From UBA6912 sp963792895 (GTDB lineage Bacteria; Actinomycetota; Acidimicrobiia; Spongiisociales; UBA5794): a stretch of DNA of 64,000 nucleotides. Positions 33,255 to 42,608 of this stretch are shown here, one piece after another (positions within the stretch are counted from its first letter, which is position 1; each line of letters opens with the position of its first letter). The stretch lies in NCBI GenBank assembly GCA_963792895.1, contig CAWBYA010000006.1:310001-374000 (forward strand), given 5' to 3'. The notes beneath the pieces were generated by a model. That model worked only from the letters and a program-made list of their open reading frames with translations, had not been told where the DNA came from and did no database searches. Both the position numbers and the translations under genes were made by a program.

Positions 33255-34589
33255 ATGGCCGGTGTGCAGGGCTCCGCGACAACCCGAAAGCAGCAGTTGA
33301 TCAGGAAGCTCGCCGGCCTGATCGTTCGCGGCGTGTACCGCCGTGTCGATGTCGTGAGGACCGACGATGTCGTGAACGGCCCGCAGATGTCGGTGTCGAA
33401 TCACTTCGGCGGCTTCTCCGACCCGCTCCTGCTGGTCTATGCCATGCCGCGGCTGCCACGGATCATCGCACGCGACGTCATCTGGCAGTACCCCGTCGTG
33501 GGGTGGCTCATGAGATGGGTCGGCGCCATTCCCGTGCACAAACCGGAGGATCGTGGTCCCGGAAGCAACGACGCGATGTTTGCGTCGGCCTACGAGGGCC
33601 TCGAAGAGGGTGCGAGCCTGATGATCTTCCCGGAGGGCATCACCCGCGACGAGCCGTCGATCGCCCGGATCAAGACCGGTGCGGCACGGATCGTGCTGGG
33701 CGCTCGAGAGAAGGGCGTCACCGGGATCAAGATCACGCCCGCCGGAATCCACTACGAGGACAAGGCTGCGCTGCGCAGCTCGGTGTCCGTCCACGTGGGG
33801 CGTCCGTTGGACCTCGATGCGGACATCTCCACCTTCGTAGAGCCGGGAGCCGATACCGGACCGTCGAACCGGACCGCCGTTCGGTCGTTGACGGACGAGA
33901 TCGAGCAGCGGCTGCGGCGAGTGGCCCCCGACTTTGGGGACTGGGAGGAAGCCAGGACGATGACGCACGGGGCAGAGATCCTGCTGCGAACCCTTGCCGA
34001 CGAGCCGGCCGCCGACCCCCCGCTCGCCGCCCGCGACGCGATCGCCAACCATCTCGGTCGCAAACCCGATTCCGTCAAGACTGAGGTCGTCACGGCCGTC
34101 TCGCACTACGAACGGCTTCTGTCCGATCTCGGTGTCACCGACGCTGAGCTGCTCTCGGGCATGACGGGTGGCCGACTCCTCCGGCGTCTCATCGGCCGGC
34201 TCCTGCTCTCGATCGTGTTGCTGCCATTTGCCCTCGTCGGCGCCGCCATCAACTGGATCCCATACCTCATCGTCAAGGGCGTCGGCCTTCTCCGTGTGGC
34301 GCCTGCGGTCCAGGCGACCATCAAGCCGATGACGGCCATCGTTGCATTCGGCCTGACCTGGGGCGTTGTGGTGTGGGGGGTCTCTCGCGAATACGGGCTC
34401 GGCGGAGCGATGCTGGCAGTGCTGCTCATCCCGGTGTATCTCGCCGCGGTGATCGTTTTCTCGGAACGAGTGGCAGGGTTGTGGACTGCCCTTCAGGCTT
34501 GGCGGGGCCTGCGGGCGGCGTCCGGCTCGGAGGACATCATTGCGGCCACGCGTCGCGAGGTTGTCGGCACGTTGGTGAGGTCGTTGTGA
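33255..34589 (+). CDS. PlsC-type lysophospholipid acyltransferase with C-terminal membrane extension
   Basis: From ATG 33255 the protein has 444 residues. It carries the acyltransferase catalytic motif NHFGGFSD (His50, Asp56, the NHx4D box), an FPEGITRD substrate motif (125-132), and a conserved ITPAGIHY stretch. Residues about 320-420 contain two or three membrane helices that simple PlsC proteins lack; this larger form is like the 1-acylglycerol or glycerone-phosphate acyltransferases of Gat/Gpt type. It should attach an acyl chain to a glycerolipid. The next gene starts within its stop codon (GTGA), so the two are coupled. Confidence 0.9.
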   Translation: MAGVQGSATTRKQQLIRKLAGLIVRGVYRRVDVVRTDDVVNGPQMSVSNHFGGFSDPLLLVYAMPRLPRIIARDVIWQYPVVGWLMRWVGAIPVHKPEDRGPGSNDAMFASAYEGLEEGASLMIFPEGITRDEPSIARIKTGAARIVLGAREKGVTGIKITPAGIHYEDKAALRSSVSVHVGRPLDLDADISTFVEPGADTGPSNRTAVRSLTDEIEQRLRRVAPDFGDWEEARTMTHGAEILLRTLADEPAADPPLAARDAIANHLGRKPDSVKTEVVTAVSHYERLLSDLGVTDAELLSGMTGGRLLRRLIGRLLLSIVLLPFALVGAAINWIPYLIVKGVGLLRVAPAVQATIKPMTAIVAFGLTWGVVVWGVSREYGLGGAMLAVLLIPVYLAAVIVFSERVAGLWTALQAWRGLRAASGSEDIIAATRREVVGTLVRSL

Positions 34590-34912
34590 GAGGCGGGTTG
34601 CTCCTGCTTCCGGTCGTCGTTTCGATACCGGCGCTCCTCGTGATGGGGGCCACGATCGCCGACGCGGTCGGCCGTCCGGACCTCGGGCGCGGACGCAAAG
34701 CGCTCTGGACGGTCGCCGTCGCGGTCATGCCGGTGATCGGCGTGCTCATCTACCTGATCGCACGACCATTCGACGATCCCGGCCACGGATTGGCTGAAGG
34801 CAACGAGCGGACGGCCGAGTTGCTGGCGGTGTTGGACCGCCAGCAGGGTGGGGAGTTGCCACCGGCCGAGTACGCAGCCGCCAAACTGCGCATCTTCGGC
34901 GACGTGCTCTGA
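34586..34912 (+). CDS. Small PLDc_N/SHOCT-like membrane protein
   Basis: It starts at GTG 34586 inside the stop of the acyltransferase gene and has 108 residues. Two hydrophobic segments (about 5-25 and 40-58) match the PLDc_N layout, including VAVAVMPVIGVLIYLIARP, and a SHOCT-like C-terminus (GGELPPAEYAAAKLRIFG) follows. It is a more distant relative of the proteins at 25928 and 59370. Coupling to an acyltransferase gene hints at a role in phospholipid handling, though no catalytic residues are seen. Confidence 0.85.
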   Translation: MRGGLLLLPVVVSIPALLVMGATIADAVGRPDLGRGRKALWTVAVAVMPVIGVLIYLIARPFDDPGHGLAEGNERTAELLAVLDRQQGGELPPAEYAAAKLRIFGDVL

Positions 34913-35333
34913 GGGAGGCGTGCTGCCGCGCCGCCTCATCGTCGGGTGGTCGTTCATGGGGCGCCCCGGCTCGGAGGCGATCATCCCGATCTCGATCGCG
35001 ATGAACTCGGTCGACCACGACGGCGCCCGCCGCGCCGTGGCATCCGGCACCGTGGGCGGCACCAGCCCCGAGGAGAGCAAGCACGACTGGGAGCAGCGAG
35101 CCGGCTGATCCTGTCGCCACCGCTCGCACACGCCGTCGCCGATATCACCATCCTCACCGAATCGGGCGCATCGGGCGACTTCGTGCCCTAGACCCGTGCT
35201 CGTCGACTGCGACCCTGACCGCGCGGCCGCGCGACGTGCCATCAAAGGAGCGGTGTGGCGGGTGCTCGCAAGGGCTGACGGGCGCTGCTTGACTGACCCC
35301 CACGATGGACTGCGCTTCACGTGGAGGTTGAGC
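34913..35333. other. Intergenic stretch without a supported gene
   Basis: This 421-base region follows the small PLDc_N gene. A frame from about 34920 to 35108 could code up to 60 residues, but it lacks a ribosome site and recognisable motif, and is not reported as a gene. The last 20 bases hold the GGAGGT site of the next gene. Nothing else is seen. Confidence 0.5.
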
Positions 35334-35888
35334 GTGACCAATGACATGACCACTCCCGCATTGCTTCGAGACGCGCGGTCGCTCCTCGTCTCCGGCGGCA
35401 TCGCCAGCCTCGTCATCGGGCTCATCCTGCTCGTGTGGCCGGCCGCGACTGTGGCCGTCTTGGCCATCCTGTTGGGCATCGACCTGATCGCTCTCGGCGT
35501 GCTGATCTTGATCGCGAGCTTCGCCGGCGAAACCTCGGTGGCCGATAAGATCCTTGGGGCGTTCTTGGGAGTGCTGAGCGTTCTCGCCGGTGTCACGGTG
35601 TTCGGCCGGCCTCTGCAGACCGTCGGTGTGGTGGTGGTCGTTGTCGGCGCATTCTGGGTTGTCGGTGGCGTGATCGAGTTCGTGCGAGGCCTCGTCGGCG
35701 CAACCGCCGAATCGCGCCTGCTGGCGATGTTCAGCGGTGCGCTTTCCGTCGTCTTCGGGATCGTTGCGTTGTCGTGGCCCGGCCCCACCGTCGCAGTCGT
35801 CGTCCGACTGGTGGGCATCTGGTCGGTTCTCTCCGGCGGCGTCCGCCTCTTCATGGGACTCCGGATCCCCAAGGCAACGACCGGCTAA
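35334..35888 (+). CDS. HdeD-like DUF308 membrane protein
   Basis: From GTG 35334 (GGAGGT seven bases before it) the protein has 184 residues and six predicted membrane helices in two similar halves. The family pattern appears as SGGIASLVIGLILLVWPAAT near the start, AFWVVGGVIEFVRGLVG in the middle and SWPGPTVAVVVRLVGIWSVL near the end. HdeD was named for acid-resistance loci in Escherichia coli, but most DUF308 proteins have no known role. The gene stands alone. A frameshifted relative lies at 51600-52158. Confidence 0.88.
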   Translation: MTNDMTTPALLRDARSLLVSGGIASLVIGLILLVWPAATVAVLAILLGIDLIALGVLILIASFAGETSVADKILGAFLGVLSVLAGVTVFGRPLQTVGVVVVVVGAFWVVGGVIEFVRGLVGATAESRLLAMFSGALSVVFGIVALSWPGPTVAVVVRLVGIWSVLSGGVRLFMGLRIPKATTG

Positions 35889-36139
35889 CGGCTCGCGGGC
35901 GACCGATTCGCCCCACACGCGATATGTTCCGCGACCCGGTTGCCCTCCTAGGTGGGCAAAACAAAGGACCGGGATCGCGGCCGTGTTCAGATCTGGGGAT
36001 CGATCTCCGGGATCTCGAGAGGCGGGTGAGCCTCGATGTGGAGAACTGCCACTCCCGGCCTCCGCCGCCGCACGGGGCGGAGCGGGCGACGGCGCAGGGA
36101 ACCGCCGCCACGTTGGGGCCGTGATGCCGTGGGCGACCG

Positions 36140-36345
36140 GATCACAGCGATCGAAACCGCAATGAGCATCACCCACCGGATGGGGAAGTACGGCAACCAG
36201 GCGAAGGCCGCCAAGCCGGCGAGCGATCGCGAGATGACGGCGGTGCACGCCCACACCGCGCCTCGGAAGAGCCCGAAGCCGGCGAACAGCACAACGCCCC
36301 GACGATGAGGTGGATCCAGCCAACGCGGTCACGTCGAATTCGAGG
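36140..36345 (-). pseudogene. DUF7144-like membrane protein remnant with frameshift
   Basis: On the minus strand VGWIHLIVGAL (frame ending near 36292) continues in another frame as VLFAGFGLFRGAVWACTAVI and LAAFAWLPYFPIRWVMLIA, which together match the tail of DUF7144-type small membrane proteins. Joining the frames needs one extra G near 36290 (TTGTGCTG instead of TTGGTGCTG). No N-terminal half is visible, so this is a truncated remnant or a gene with sequence error. The rest of the 629 bases between 35889 and 36517 holds nothing else I can support. Confidence 0.5.
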
Positions 36346-36517
36346 ATCCACTCGTCGGTCACGACGAAGGTTGATCGAAGATGGCGACGGGCCTGCGACT
36401 GCCCACCGGCCCCACATGGATGCCGTACCCGCATGCTGCGAATCGGCTGAACCGCTCCGGCCCCTGACCGCGGCCACTGCGACGACCTTCGTGCCCGCTT
36501 CGAATACGCTTTCCTTG

Positions 36518-37543
36518 ATGGGCGCAGAAAGCGACGTGACCGAGGCGGACAAGATGTCCCCCGGCGGCATACGAGCCTGGCCGTGGGTTGCGGCCGCGAT
36601 GGTTGCGGTGCTGCTCGCATTCATCGCACCCTTGGTGTGGCTGCCGGGCACCTCGCAGGGCCGCGCCGAAGCCCTGTCGATCGAGTACGAATCGGCGCTC
36701 CGCGCGCTCCGCAACGGACTCCCCGAGACACAGCGGGCGCTCGTCGTGCTCACGGAACCCGCGGCCCAGCCAGGCGAGCTCCGTGAGCTGCTTCCCGCGC
36801 TTTCGAGCCTCCATGGAGCCGTCGAGGTTGCACGCGACCGGGCCGCCGATTCGATTCCGTTTGCGTGGCCTCTCGCTCCTTCCGAGCCGTTTGAGACATT
36901 GCGGCCGAGTCGCGACGCCCTTGCCCGGGCCGCAGACGAAGCAGGTGAGCTGTTGGACGATCTCGTCGATGTCTTGAACTACCGGGCCGCTCTCGAAGAA
37001 GTCCTCGTCATCGATGCGCTTCCTCTCGTGCCGCCGCTCAACTTCAAGCGATTCAAGGCACACCTCGGTGATGTCGTTGCGGCGCAAACGGCCCTGCTGG
37101 GCGAGCTCCCCCGGCCCAGGCTCTTGCGCGACCACGCCTCGCAGGTCCGGGACGCGGTGGGACGCCTGGACGGCTGGGCCGAGGAGTACGTCGATGCGCT
37201 TTGGATCGGTGAAACGTCGACAGCCGCCGCTCTCCTCGATGAGCTTCGATCGACTCGAGAGGCACTCGACGCGACCCTCAGCGCCGAGCTGTCGACGATC
37301 CGGTCCCATGTCGACGCCACGATCCTTGCCTTCGCAGCAGATCTCGAGGAGGCCCTCGCCGTCGTGAAGCTTGCGAGCGACATCGACTCGGAGGAATTTC
37401 AGACGCGGCTGCCCGGTCCTTGGCCGGTGGACGACCCGGTACTGGAGGTGCCGAGAACGGCGGGTCCGACGGCCCTGGCGCCGGCAGCGACTCCCGATCC
37501 TGACGCCCGGCTAGCCTCCGCGCATGTCCAATCCCACGGCTGA
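36518..37543 (+). CDS. Single-pass membrane protein of unknown function
   Basis: From ATG 36518 the protein has 341 residues. One membrane helix (AWPWVAAAMVAVLLAFIAPL, about 19-40) near the N-terminus is followed by a long, strongly helical, Leu/Ala/Glu/Asp-rich domain (about 45-300) with no cysteine and little aromatic content, and a Pro/Ala-rich tail. I do not recognise a family. The last 20 bases overlap the start of the flippase-like gene in another frame, so the two genes are probably coupled. A helical extracellular domain working with the transporter is an inference. Confidence 0.75.
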   Translation: MGAESDVTEADKMSPGGIRAWPWVAAAMVAVLLAFIAPLVWLPGTSQGRAEALSIEYESALRALRNGLPETQRALVVLTEPAAQPGELRELLPALSSLHGAVEVARDRAADSIPFAWPLAPSEPFETLRPSRDALARAADEAGELLDDLVDVLNYRAALEEVLVIDALPLVPPLNFKRFKAHLGDVVAAQTALLGELPRPRLLRDHASQVRDAVGRLDGWAEEYVDALWIGETSTAAALLDELRSTREALDATLSAELSTIRSHVDATILAFAADLEEALAVVKLASDIDSEEFQTRLPGPWPVDDPVLEVPRTAGPTALAPAATPDPDARLASAHVQSHG

Positions 37544-38588
37544 TCAGGTCCCGGAGGCAGCGCCACCGTCGAAGAAGCGGCAGGTGATCGCCAGCGTCGT
37601 GACGCTCGTCACGCTCGTGATCGTGTTCGCCGTCATCCTTCCGCAGTTCGCCGACTACGGGCGAGCATGGGACGCCATCCAGGCGCTCTCGGGCGCTACG
37701 TTCACCCTCCTGATCCTTGCGACCATCGCCACGGTCGCCGCCTATGTGGTGCCGTATCAGGCCGCCCTGCCGGGAATCCGCTACGGCCCCGCCTTCGTCA
37801 TCCGGCAGACGTCGTTCGCCATCAGCAACGGCGTCCCCGGCGGCGGAGCATTCGGGCTCGGTGTGCAGTATCAGATGCTGAGCGAGTACGGGTTCGGTTC
37901 CGGCCCCGCGACGGCCGCCATCGGCGTGACGAGTGTCTGGAACACCCTGGTGACGCTCGGGCTGCCCGTCCTCGGCGTCCTTGCCCTGGCGCTCTCGGGT
38001 CGACTCGATGCCAACGTGCTCGGCGCTGCGCTGCTCGGACTGCTCGTACTGGCGGCGCTCATCGGCGGGCTGGTGATCGTCTTCCGGAGCGCCTCGGCCG
38101 GCAGACGTTTGGGCGAGTTTGCCGACCGACTCGCCGCAAAGGTCATGGGGATCTTCGGCAAGGAGGCACGCTTCGACCTCACGGGGAAGCTTCTGGCGTT
38201 CCGGGTCGCAACGGTCGACGTCGTGGCGAAGCGGGCGGCAGCGATCACCGGCGCCAACGTGCTCCAGCAGTTGATGCAGTTCCTGGTGCTCTTCGTTGCG
38301 CTCCGTGGTATTCAGTCTGGCGCGTCTGCACAGACGACGTTCGGCGAAGCGCTCGTTGCCTTCTCGGTGGGGCGCCTGGGCAGCTTCGTCCCCGTGACGC
38401 CGGGTGGACTGGGCACCGTCGACGCCTTGATCACAGGATTGCTGGTTGCGTTCGGCGCGGACGATGCGGATGCGTTGGGGGCGGTCATGGTCTGGCGAGC
38501 GGCGACCTTCTTCCCGCAGATCTTCATCGGGATCGGCACCTTCCTCTACTGGCGACGCCGCAAGGGCCGGGCGTTGCGCACCGCATGA
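37524..38588 (+). CDS. Flippase-like UPF0104 (lysylphosphatidylglycerol synthase transmembrane) protein
   Basis: This 354-residue protein has eight or more membrane helices. Its central region NGVPGGGAFGLGVQYQML and the C-terminal TPGGLGTVDALITGLLVAFG are hallmarks of the UPF0104/LPG_synthase_TM domain, found as the flippase half of MprF or as stand-alone proteins. No catalytic aminoacyltransferase domain is fused. It would move a lipid across the membrane. It overlaps the unknown membrane protein gene by 20 bases. A second family member is at 53076-54173. Confidence 0.88.
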   Translation: MSNPTADQVPEAAPPSKKRQVIASVVTLVTLVIVFAVILPQFADYGRAWDAIQALSGATFTLLILATIATVAAYVVPYQAALPGIRYGPAFVIRQTSFAISNGVPGGGAFGLGVQYQMLSEYGFGSGPATAAIGVTSVWNTLVTLGLPVLGVLALALSGRLDANVLGAALLGLLVLAALIGGLVIVFRSASAGRRLGEFADRLAAKVMGIFGKEARFDLTGKLLAFRVATVDVVAKRAAAITGANVLQQLMQFLVLFVALRGIQSGASAQTTFGEALVAFSVGRLGSFVPVTPGGLGTVDALITGLLVAFGADDADALGAVMVWRAATFFPQIFIGIGTFLYWRRRKGRALRTA

Positions 38589-38686
38589 CACGGCGACGCC
38601 GGATGCCGAAGGTCTATTCTCCACCGCCCAATACTCCGACGGGTCCGGTTCCGTAAAGCTTTTACCATCTGGTCGAGGAGACATTC

Positions 38687-40705
38687 ATGGACATGAGCGA
38701 GTTGATCAAGGTCATGGGCCGCAGAGCCAGCGGGACGGGCGCTGCGGTTGCGGCCAGCGCAGTGCCGTACACCTTCCAGCGCACGTTCATGACGAGGACC
38801 AACCTCGACCAGGCGCTCGTGACCGGTCTCAGCTATTCGATCTTGCAGGCACTCGGCACGGCCATCCAGGAAACGCTCCAGTCTGGTGCGCTCCTGACCG
38901 CGCGCAGAAAGGGCGGCACCACCAGCCCTGGAGTCGCACAGTGGAGCCGCTCGGCGATCGCCTTCGACATCGCCGCTCTCGGCGCCGGGCTCGCCGTGCA
39001 GCGGGTCCTCCAACAGCGGCAAGGCGAGACACTGAATCGAGCGACCGGGAGAACCGTCGGCCAGGCGGTCGCGTATACGGGTGCAGCTGGGGCAGTGGCT
39101 GGGGGCATCCAGGAGTTGAGCGGCTTCGACCGTGGACCGAAGTCCGTGTCGCTCTTCGCAGGCGTCGCCGGCGCCGTGGCGGCGCAGCGAGAGTGGGACC
39201 GGCGTCGCAAGGAGTCGATCCTGGAGGATCAGGGCATCGAGCAGTCTCAGATCTCCGGGGTGAAGTCGCTTGCGATGGGGACCGGCGTTGCGGTCGGGTC
39301 GTGGCTCATCGGCGCCTTCGAGGGATCGATCGCCACGAAGGTCGCACGGGCTGCGGCCTGGGTCCTGCCGGGGGGCGAAGCAGTGTGGCGGCCCCTCGGT
39401 CACGTCGCATCGCTCGGCGTGTTGGTTGCGGGGGCGAGGGCAGGAGCGCAACGGGTTTTCGGCCTGATCGAAGGACAGGAGTACGCGGTCGAGCCGGCGA
39501 TCGATGTGCCCCCGTTGTTCTCAGAGGTCAGCGGAGGCCCGGGGAGCCTGATCGCTTTTGGTGGTCTCGCCAAGATGGGACGCAGGTTCGTGTGGACCGT
39601 CAGAAACTCGGACATCATCGAGCAGGTGACCGGCGACAAGGCGAAGGCGATGCCGATCCGGGTGTACGTGGGCTTGCAGAGCGCCGCCAGCGAGGAGGAG
39701 CGTGTTGCGCTCGCCGTCGCCGAGTTGGAGCGCACCGGGGCATTCGACCGGACGTGGCTGATGATCACGACGCCTACTGGGACGGGCTACGGGAACTACG
39801 CAGCAGCAGGCGCACTCGAGCTCCTCTCGCTCGGCGACTGCGCGAACGTCGTCATGCAGTACGGTGCGCGCCCCTCGCCCATCTCTCTCGATCGGGTTTC
39901 CGAGGGGCGCATGCAGGTGCGGATGCTCGTCGACGCCATCCACGCCAAACTCGCCGAGCGACCTCCCGATCGGCGGCCCAAGGTCGTGCTGTTCGGGGAG
40001 AGCCTCGGGGCCTGGTCGAGCCAGGATGCCTTCATCGACCAGGGGACCCAAGGGCTCGTGGACGCGGGAATCGACTACGCCGTCTGGATCGGGACGCCCA
40101 TGGAGAGCAAGTGGAAGGAGCAGGTGTTGCGCGACGACAGGCCGGACGTCGACCGCTCGCTCATCGGCGTTTTCAACGACCTCGGCGAATGGGAGGCGCT
40201 CTCGCCGACCGACCGCGAGCGGATCCGGTATGTGATGATCACGCACTACAACGACGGGGTCGCCAAGTTCGGACCGAGCCTGGCCGTGCAGGCGCCCGAT
40301 TGGCTCGGTGAGCCTGCGACCAGACCGCCGAGCGTCCCGAAATCACAACGTTGGATCCCGGTCACCACCTTCGTGCAAGCGCTGATCGACACCAAGAACG
40401 CAGCCCGGGTGGTGCCGGGCGTGTTCGACGCGGACGGCCACGACTACCGAGGTGACCTCGTGCCGTTTCTCGATGCCCTCCTCGGGTTCGGTGCGTCCGA
40501 CGCTCGCAGGGCTGTCATCGTTTCCGCCCTCGAGACCGAGGAGTTTCGCCGCACCCGGTGGATCAAAGAGCGCGGGAAGGTCGGAGAGAGCATGGCCGCC
40601 GTCATCCTCGACAGGGTTCGCGAGCAGGACCCCGAGGCCTTCGCCGAAGCCGTACAGGACGTCATGCAGGACTTCGTCGCCGAGGTCGAGCGCGAGGCGA
40701 CCTGA
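38687..40705 (+). CDS. Abhydrolase_9 family membrane alpha/beta hydrolase
   Basis: The 672-residue protein begins with ATG 38687 (GAGGAGA site). About 250 N-terminal residues with several hydrophobic stretches are followed by an alpha/beta-hydrolase domain of the Abhydrolase_9 type: TTPTGTGYGNYAAAGALELL, LQYG-like strand VVMQYGARPSP, the nucleophile elbow GESLGAWSS near 437-440 and a probable catalytic His in DGHDYRGD near 584. Members are actinobacterial and may be lipid or wax esterases; no substrate is proven. It starts 98 bases after the flippase-like gene on the same strand. Confidence 0.9.
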   Translation: MDMSELIKVMGRRASGTGAAVAASAVPYTFQRTFMTRTNLDQALVTGLSYSILQALGTAIQETLQSGALLTARRKGGTTSPGVAQWSRSAIAFDIAALGAGLAVQRVLQQRQGETLNRATGRTVGQAVAYTGAAGAVAGGIQELSGFDRGPKSVSLFAGVAGAVAAQREWDRRRKESILEDQGIEQSQISGVKSLAMGTGVAVGSWLIGAFEGSIATKVARAAAWVLPGGEAVWRPLGHVASLGVLVAGARAGAQRVFGLIEGQEYAVEPAIDVPPLFSEVSGGPGSLIAFGGLAKMGRRFVWTVRNSDIIEQVTGDKAKAMPIRVYVGLQSAASEEERVALAVAELERTGAFDRTWLMITTPTGTGYGNYAAAGALELLSLGDCANVVMQYGARPSPISLDRVSEGRMQVRMLVDAIHAKLAERPPDRRPKVVLFGESLGAWSSQDAFIDQGTQGLVDAGIDYAVWIGTPMESKWKEQVLRDDRPDVDRSLIGVFNDLGEWEALSPTDRERIRYVMITHYNDGVAKFGPSLAVQAPDWLGEPATRPPSVPKSQRWIPVTTFVQALIDTKNAARVVPGVFDADGHDYRGDLVPFLDALLGFGASDARRAVIVSALETEEFRRTRWIKERGKVGESMAAVILDRVREQDPEAFAEAVQDVMQDFVAEVEREAT

Positions 40706-40736
40706 ACGGGGCGTCGGCGCGCTGTGTGATGTGGTC

Positions 40737-40763
40737 ACCCCACCGCCACCGGTGACGTGGGGT
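40737..40763. terminator. Possible two-way terminator between convergent genes
   Basis: ACCCCAC (40737-40743) pairs with GTGGGGT (40757-40763) across a 13-base loop, in the 57-base gap between the hydrolase stop and the SulP stop. The stem is short and lacks a T-run, so the call rests mostly on position. Confidence 0.35.
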
Positions 40764-42454
40764 CAGCCACCCGGTCCCGACTGTTCTGCGTCCACCGCAC
40801 GATCCACGTTGGCGTGAATGTGGTCAACGCCGATCTGCTGCGCCACTCCGTCGGCGCGCAGCACGCGCATCACTGGGGGTTTGACGCGGGCCAGCCGCAG
40901 CGAGATTCCGGCTTCGTCCCCGAGTTCCGCCAGCTCGCCGAGCTTGGCAGAGCCCTGGGAGTCGATGAAGTTGACTCCCGCACAGTCGATGATGACGCCG
41001 TTCACAGCCGTCTCGGCATCGACCACGGCATCGCGTAGGCGGTCGCCGAGGGCGTCGGCCGTCACGAAGAACAACTCGCCGTCGAGACGCACGACGAGCA
41101 AGCCCGGATAGGTCTCGCCGTCCGGGTATTCCTCGAGCGAACGAAACGCCGACGTCCCGGGTTGCCGGCCGAGGAGGGGCATGGCCGGATGCGAGCTCAC
41201 GTGGACCAACCATCCGAGCGAGAGAATGATGCCGACCACGACGCCGGCCAGAACGCCGACGCTCACCACCCCGAGGATGGCCGCAACGGCGATCCAGAAG
41301 TCGGTGCGTTTGACTCGCCACAGCCGCTGCATCTCGGGGACGTCCATCATGCCGAAGACCACCGCGTCGATGATCAAAGCGGCGAGGACCGGCTTCGGGA
41401 GGTCGGAGAACAGGGGTGCCAGGGCAAACAGCGACAACAGCACGACCACGCCGGTGACCATCGACGCCAGCTGCGTGCGGGCGCCGGCGGCATCGTTGAG
41501 CGAGCTCGCCGAGAGGCTCGTCGACACCGGCATACCTTGGAAGAGTCCGGCCGTGACGTTGGACATCCCTTGGGCAACGGATTCCTGGTCGATGTCGATT
41601 CGATAGCGGTGCCGGGTGGCAAAGGTCCTCGCATCACCTGCCGTCTGAGAGAATCCGATCAAGAGCAACCCCACCGCGGCGACTGCGATCGTTGGCAGCT
41701 GATCCCGGAACAGCTCGATGGGAGGCAGCGCCGGGAGAGGGAGACCGCGGGGCACTTCGCCGACGGTGGCGATGCCGCGCTCGGCGAGGTCGAGAACGCG
41801 TGACACGACCAAGCCGCCGACGACGAGTGCGAGGGCGCCGGGCACTTTGGGGGCGACGAAGCGCAGCCCGAGGATTGCGGCGAGCGACAGGACCGCCACG
41901 ATGAAGGTCGGACGGTGGAACTCGCCGATCGTGGTGAGCCAGTCGCCGAGCTTCTGCCAGCTGTTCTCGCCCGCTGCTTCGGTACCCGACATCTTTGGCA
42001 GCTCCCCGATCACCACTTCGATCGCAGCGCCGAAGAGGAACCCGGTGATGACTGCCTTGGAGAGGAACTGGGAGATCCAGCCCATTCGGAACAGGGCGAG
42101 AGCGAGAAATGCTGCGCCGGCCACGAGCGTGACCGCAGCGACCAACTGGGCCGACTCGACTCCGGAAGCGAGTCCTGCAGTCACTACCGCACTGGCGGCA
42201 ACCGCGGCAAGGGCCGAACTGGGCCCCGTGGATATCTGTCGGGACGTGCCGAACACGGCGTACATGAGCGCTCCGGCTGCAGCCGCATACAGGCCGGCCT
42301 CGAGCGGAACCTGGGCGATGCCCGCATATCCGAGGGCTTTGGGGATGACGAGCGCCGCGACCGTGATGCCTGCGATCGCGTCGTAGCGGAGGTTGGCCCG
42401 GTCGTATCCAGGCAACCAATCGAGGAGAGGAACGAGTCGAACCAGGCGTCTCAC
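40763..42454 (-). CDS. SulP family anion transporter with STAS domain
   Basis: The 563-residue protein opens with YDAIAGITVAALVIPKALGY, the SulP signature region, followed by about 12 helices, GMSNVTAGLFQGMPVSTSLS in the core, and a C-terminal STAS domain (about 450-550) with DCAGVNFIDSQGSAKL. The STAS Ser/Gly loop typical of regulated anti-sigma-antagonist-like domains is present. It is much closer to classic SulP sulfate or bicarbonate transporters than the protein at 22388. It faces a hydrolase gene tail to tail and has no operon partner. Confidence 0.93.
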   Translation of the reverse strand: MRRLVRLVPLLDWLPGYDRANLRYDAIAGITVAALVIPKALGYAGIAQVPLEAGLYAAAAGALMYAVFGTSRQISTGPSSALAAVAASAVVTAGLASGVESAQLVAAVTLVAGAAFLALALFRMGWISQFLSKAVITGFLFGAAIEVVIGELPKMSGTEAAGENSWQKLGDWLTTIGEFHRPTFIVAVLSLAAILGLRFVAPKVPGALALVVGGLVVSRVLDLAERGIATVGEVPRGLPLPALPPIELFRDQLPTIAVAAVGLLLIGFSQTAGDARTFATRHRYRIDIDQESVAQGMSNVTAGLFQGMPVSTSLSASSLNDAAGARTQLASMVTGVVVLLSLFALAPLFSDLPKPVLAALIIDAVVFGMMDVPEMQRLWRVKRTDFWIAVAAILGVVSVGVLAGVVVGIILSLGWLVHVSSHPAMPLLGRQPGTSAFRSLEEYPDGETYPGLLVVRLDGELFFVTADALGDRLRDAVVDAETAVNGVIIDCAGVNFIDSQGSAKLGELAELGDEAGISLRLARVKPPVMRVLRADGVAQQIGVDHIHANVDRAVDAEQSGPGG

Positions 42455-42608
42455 AGTGCCGAAGAAGCTACTACACGGTGGACTACGGAGGCGTAGGCGA
42501 ATCTCTCAGCCGATGCGGCAGGGGCGCGCTGAGCGCCGAGCCGCTCCGCACTTCACCAATCGTGCGCAGAGTCTCGGACCCCTCGTCGAAGCGATCTAGT
42601 CTCGCCTG

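Noticed and set aside
34920..35108. Short plus-strand frame after the PLDc_N-like gene
   Set aside because: No ribosome site, no homology that I recognise, and about 60 residues only.
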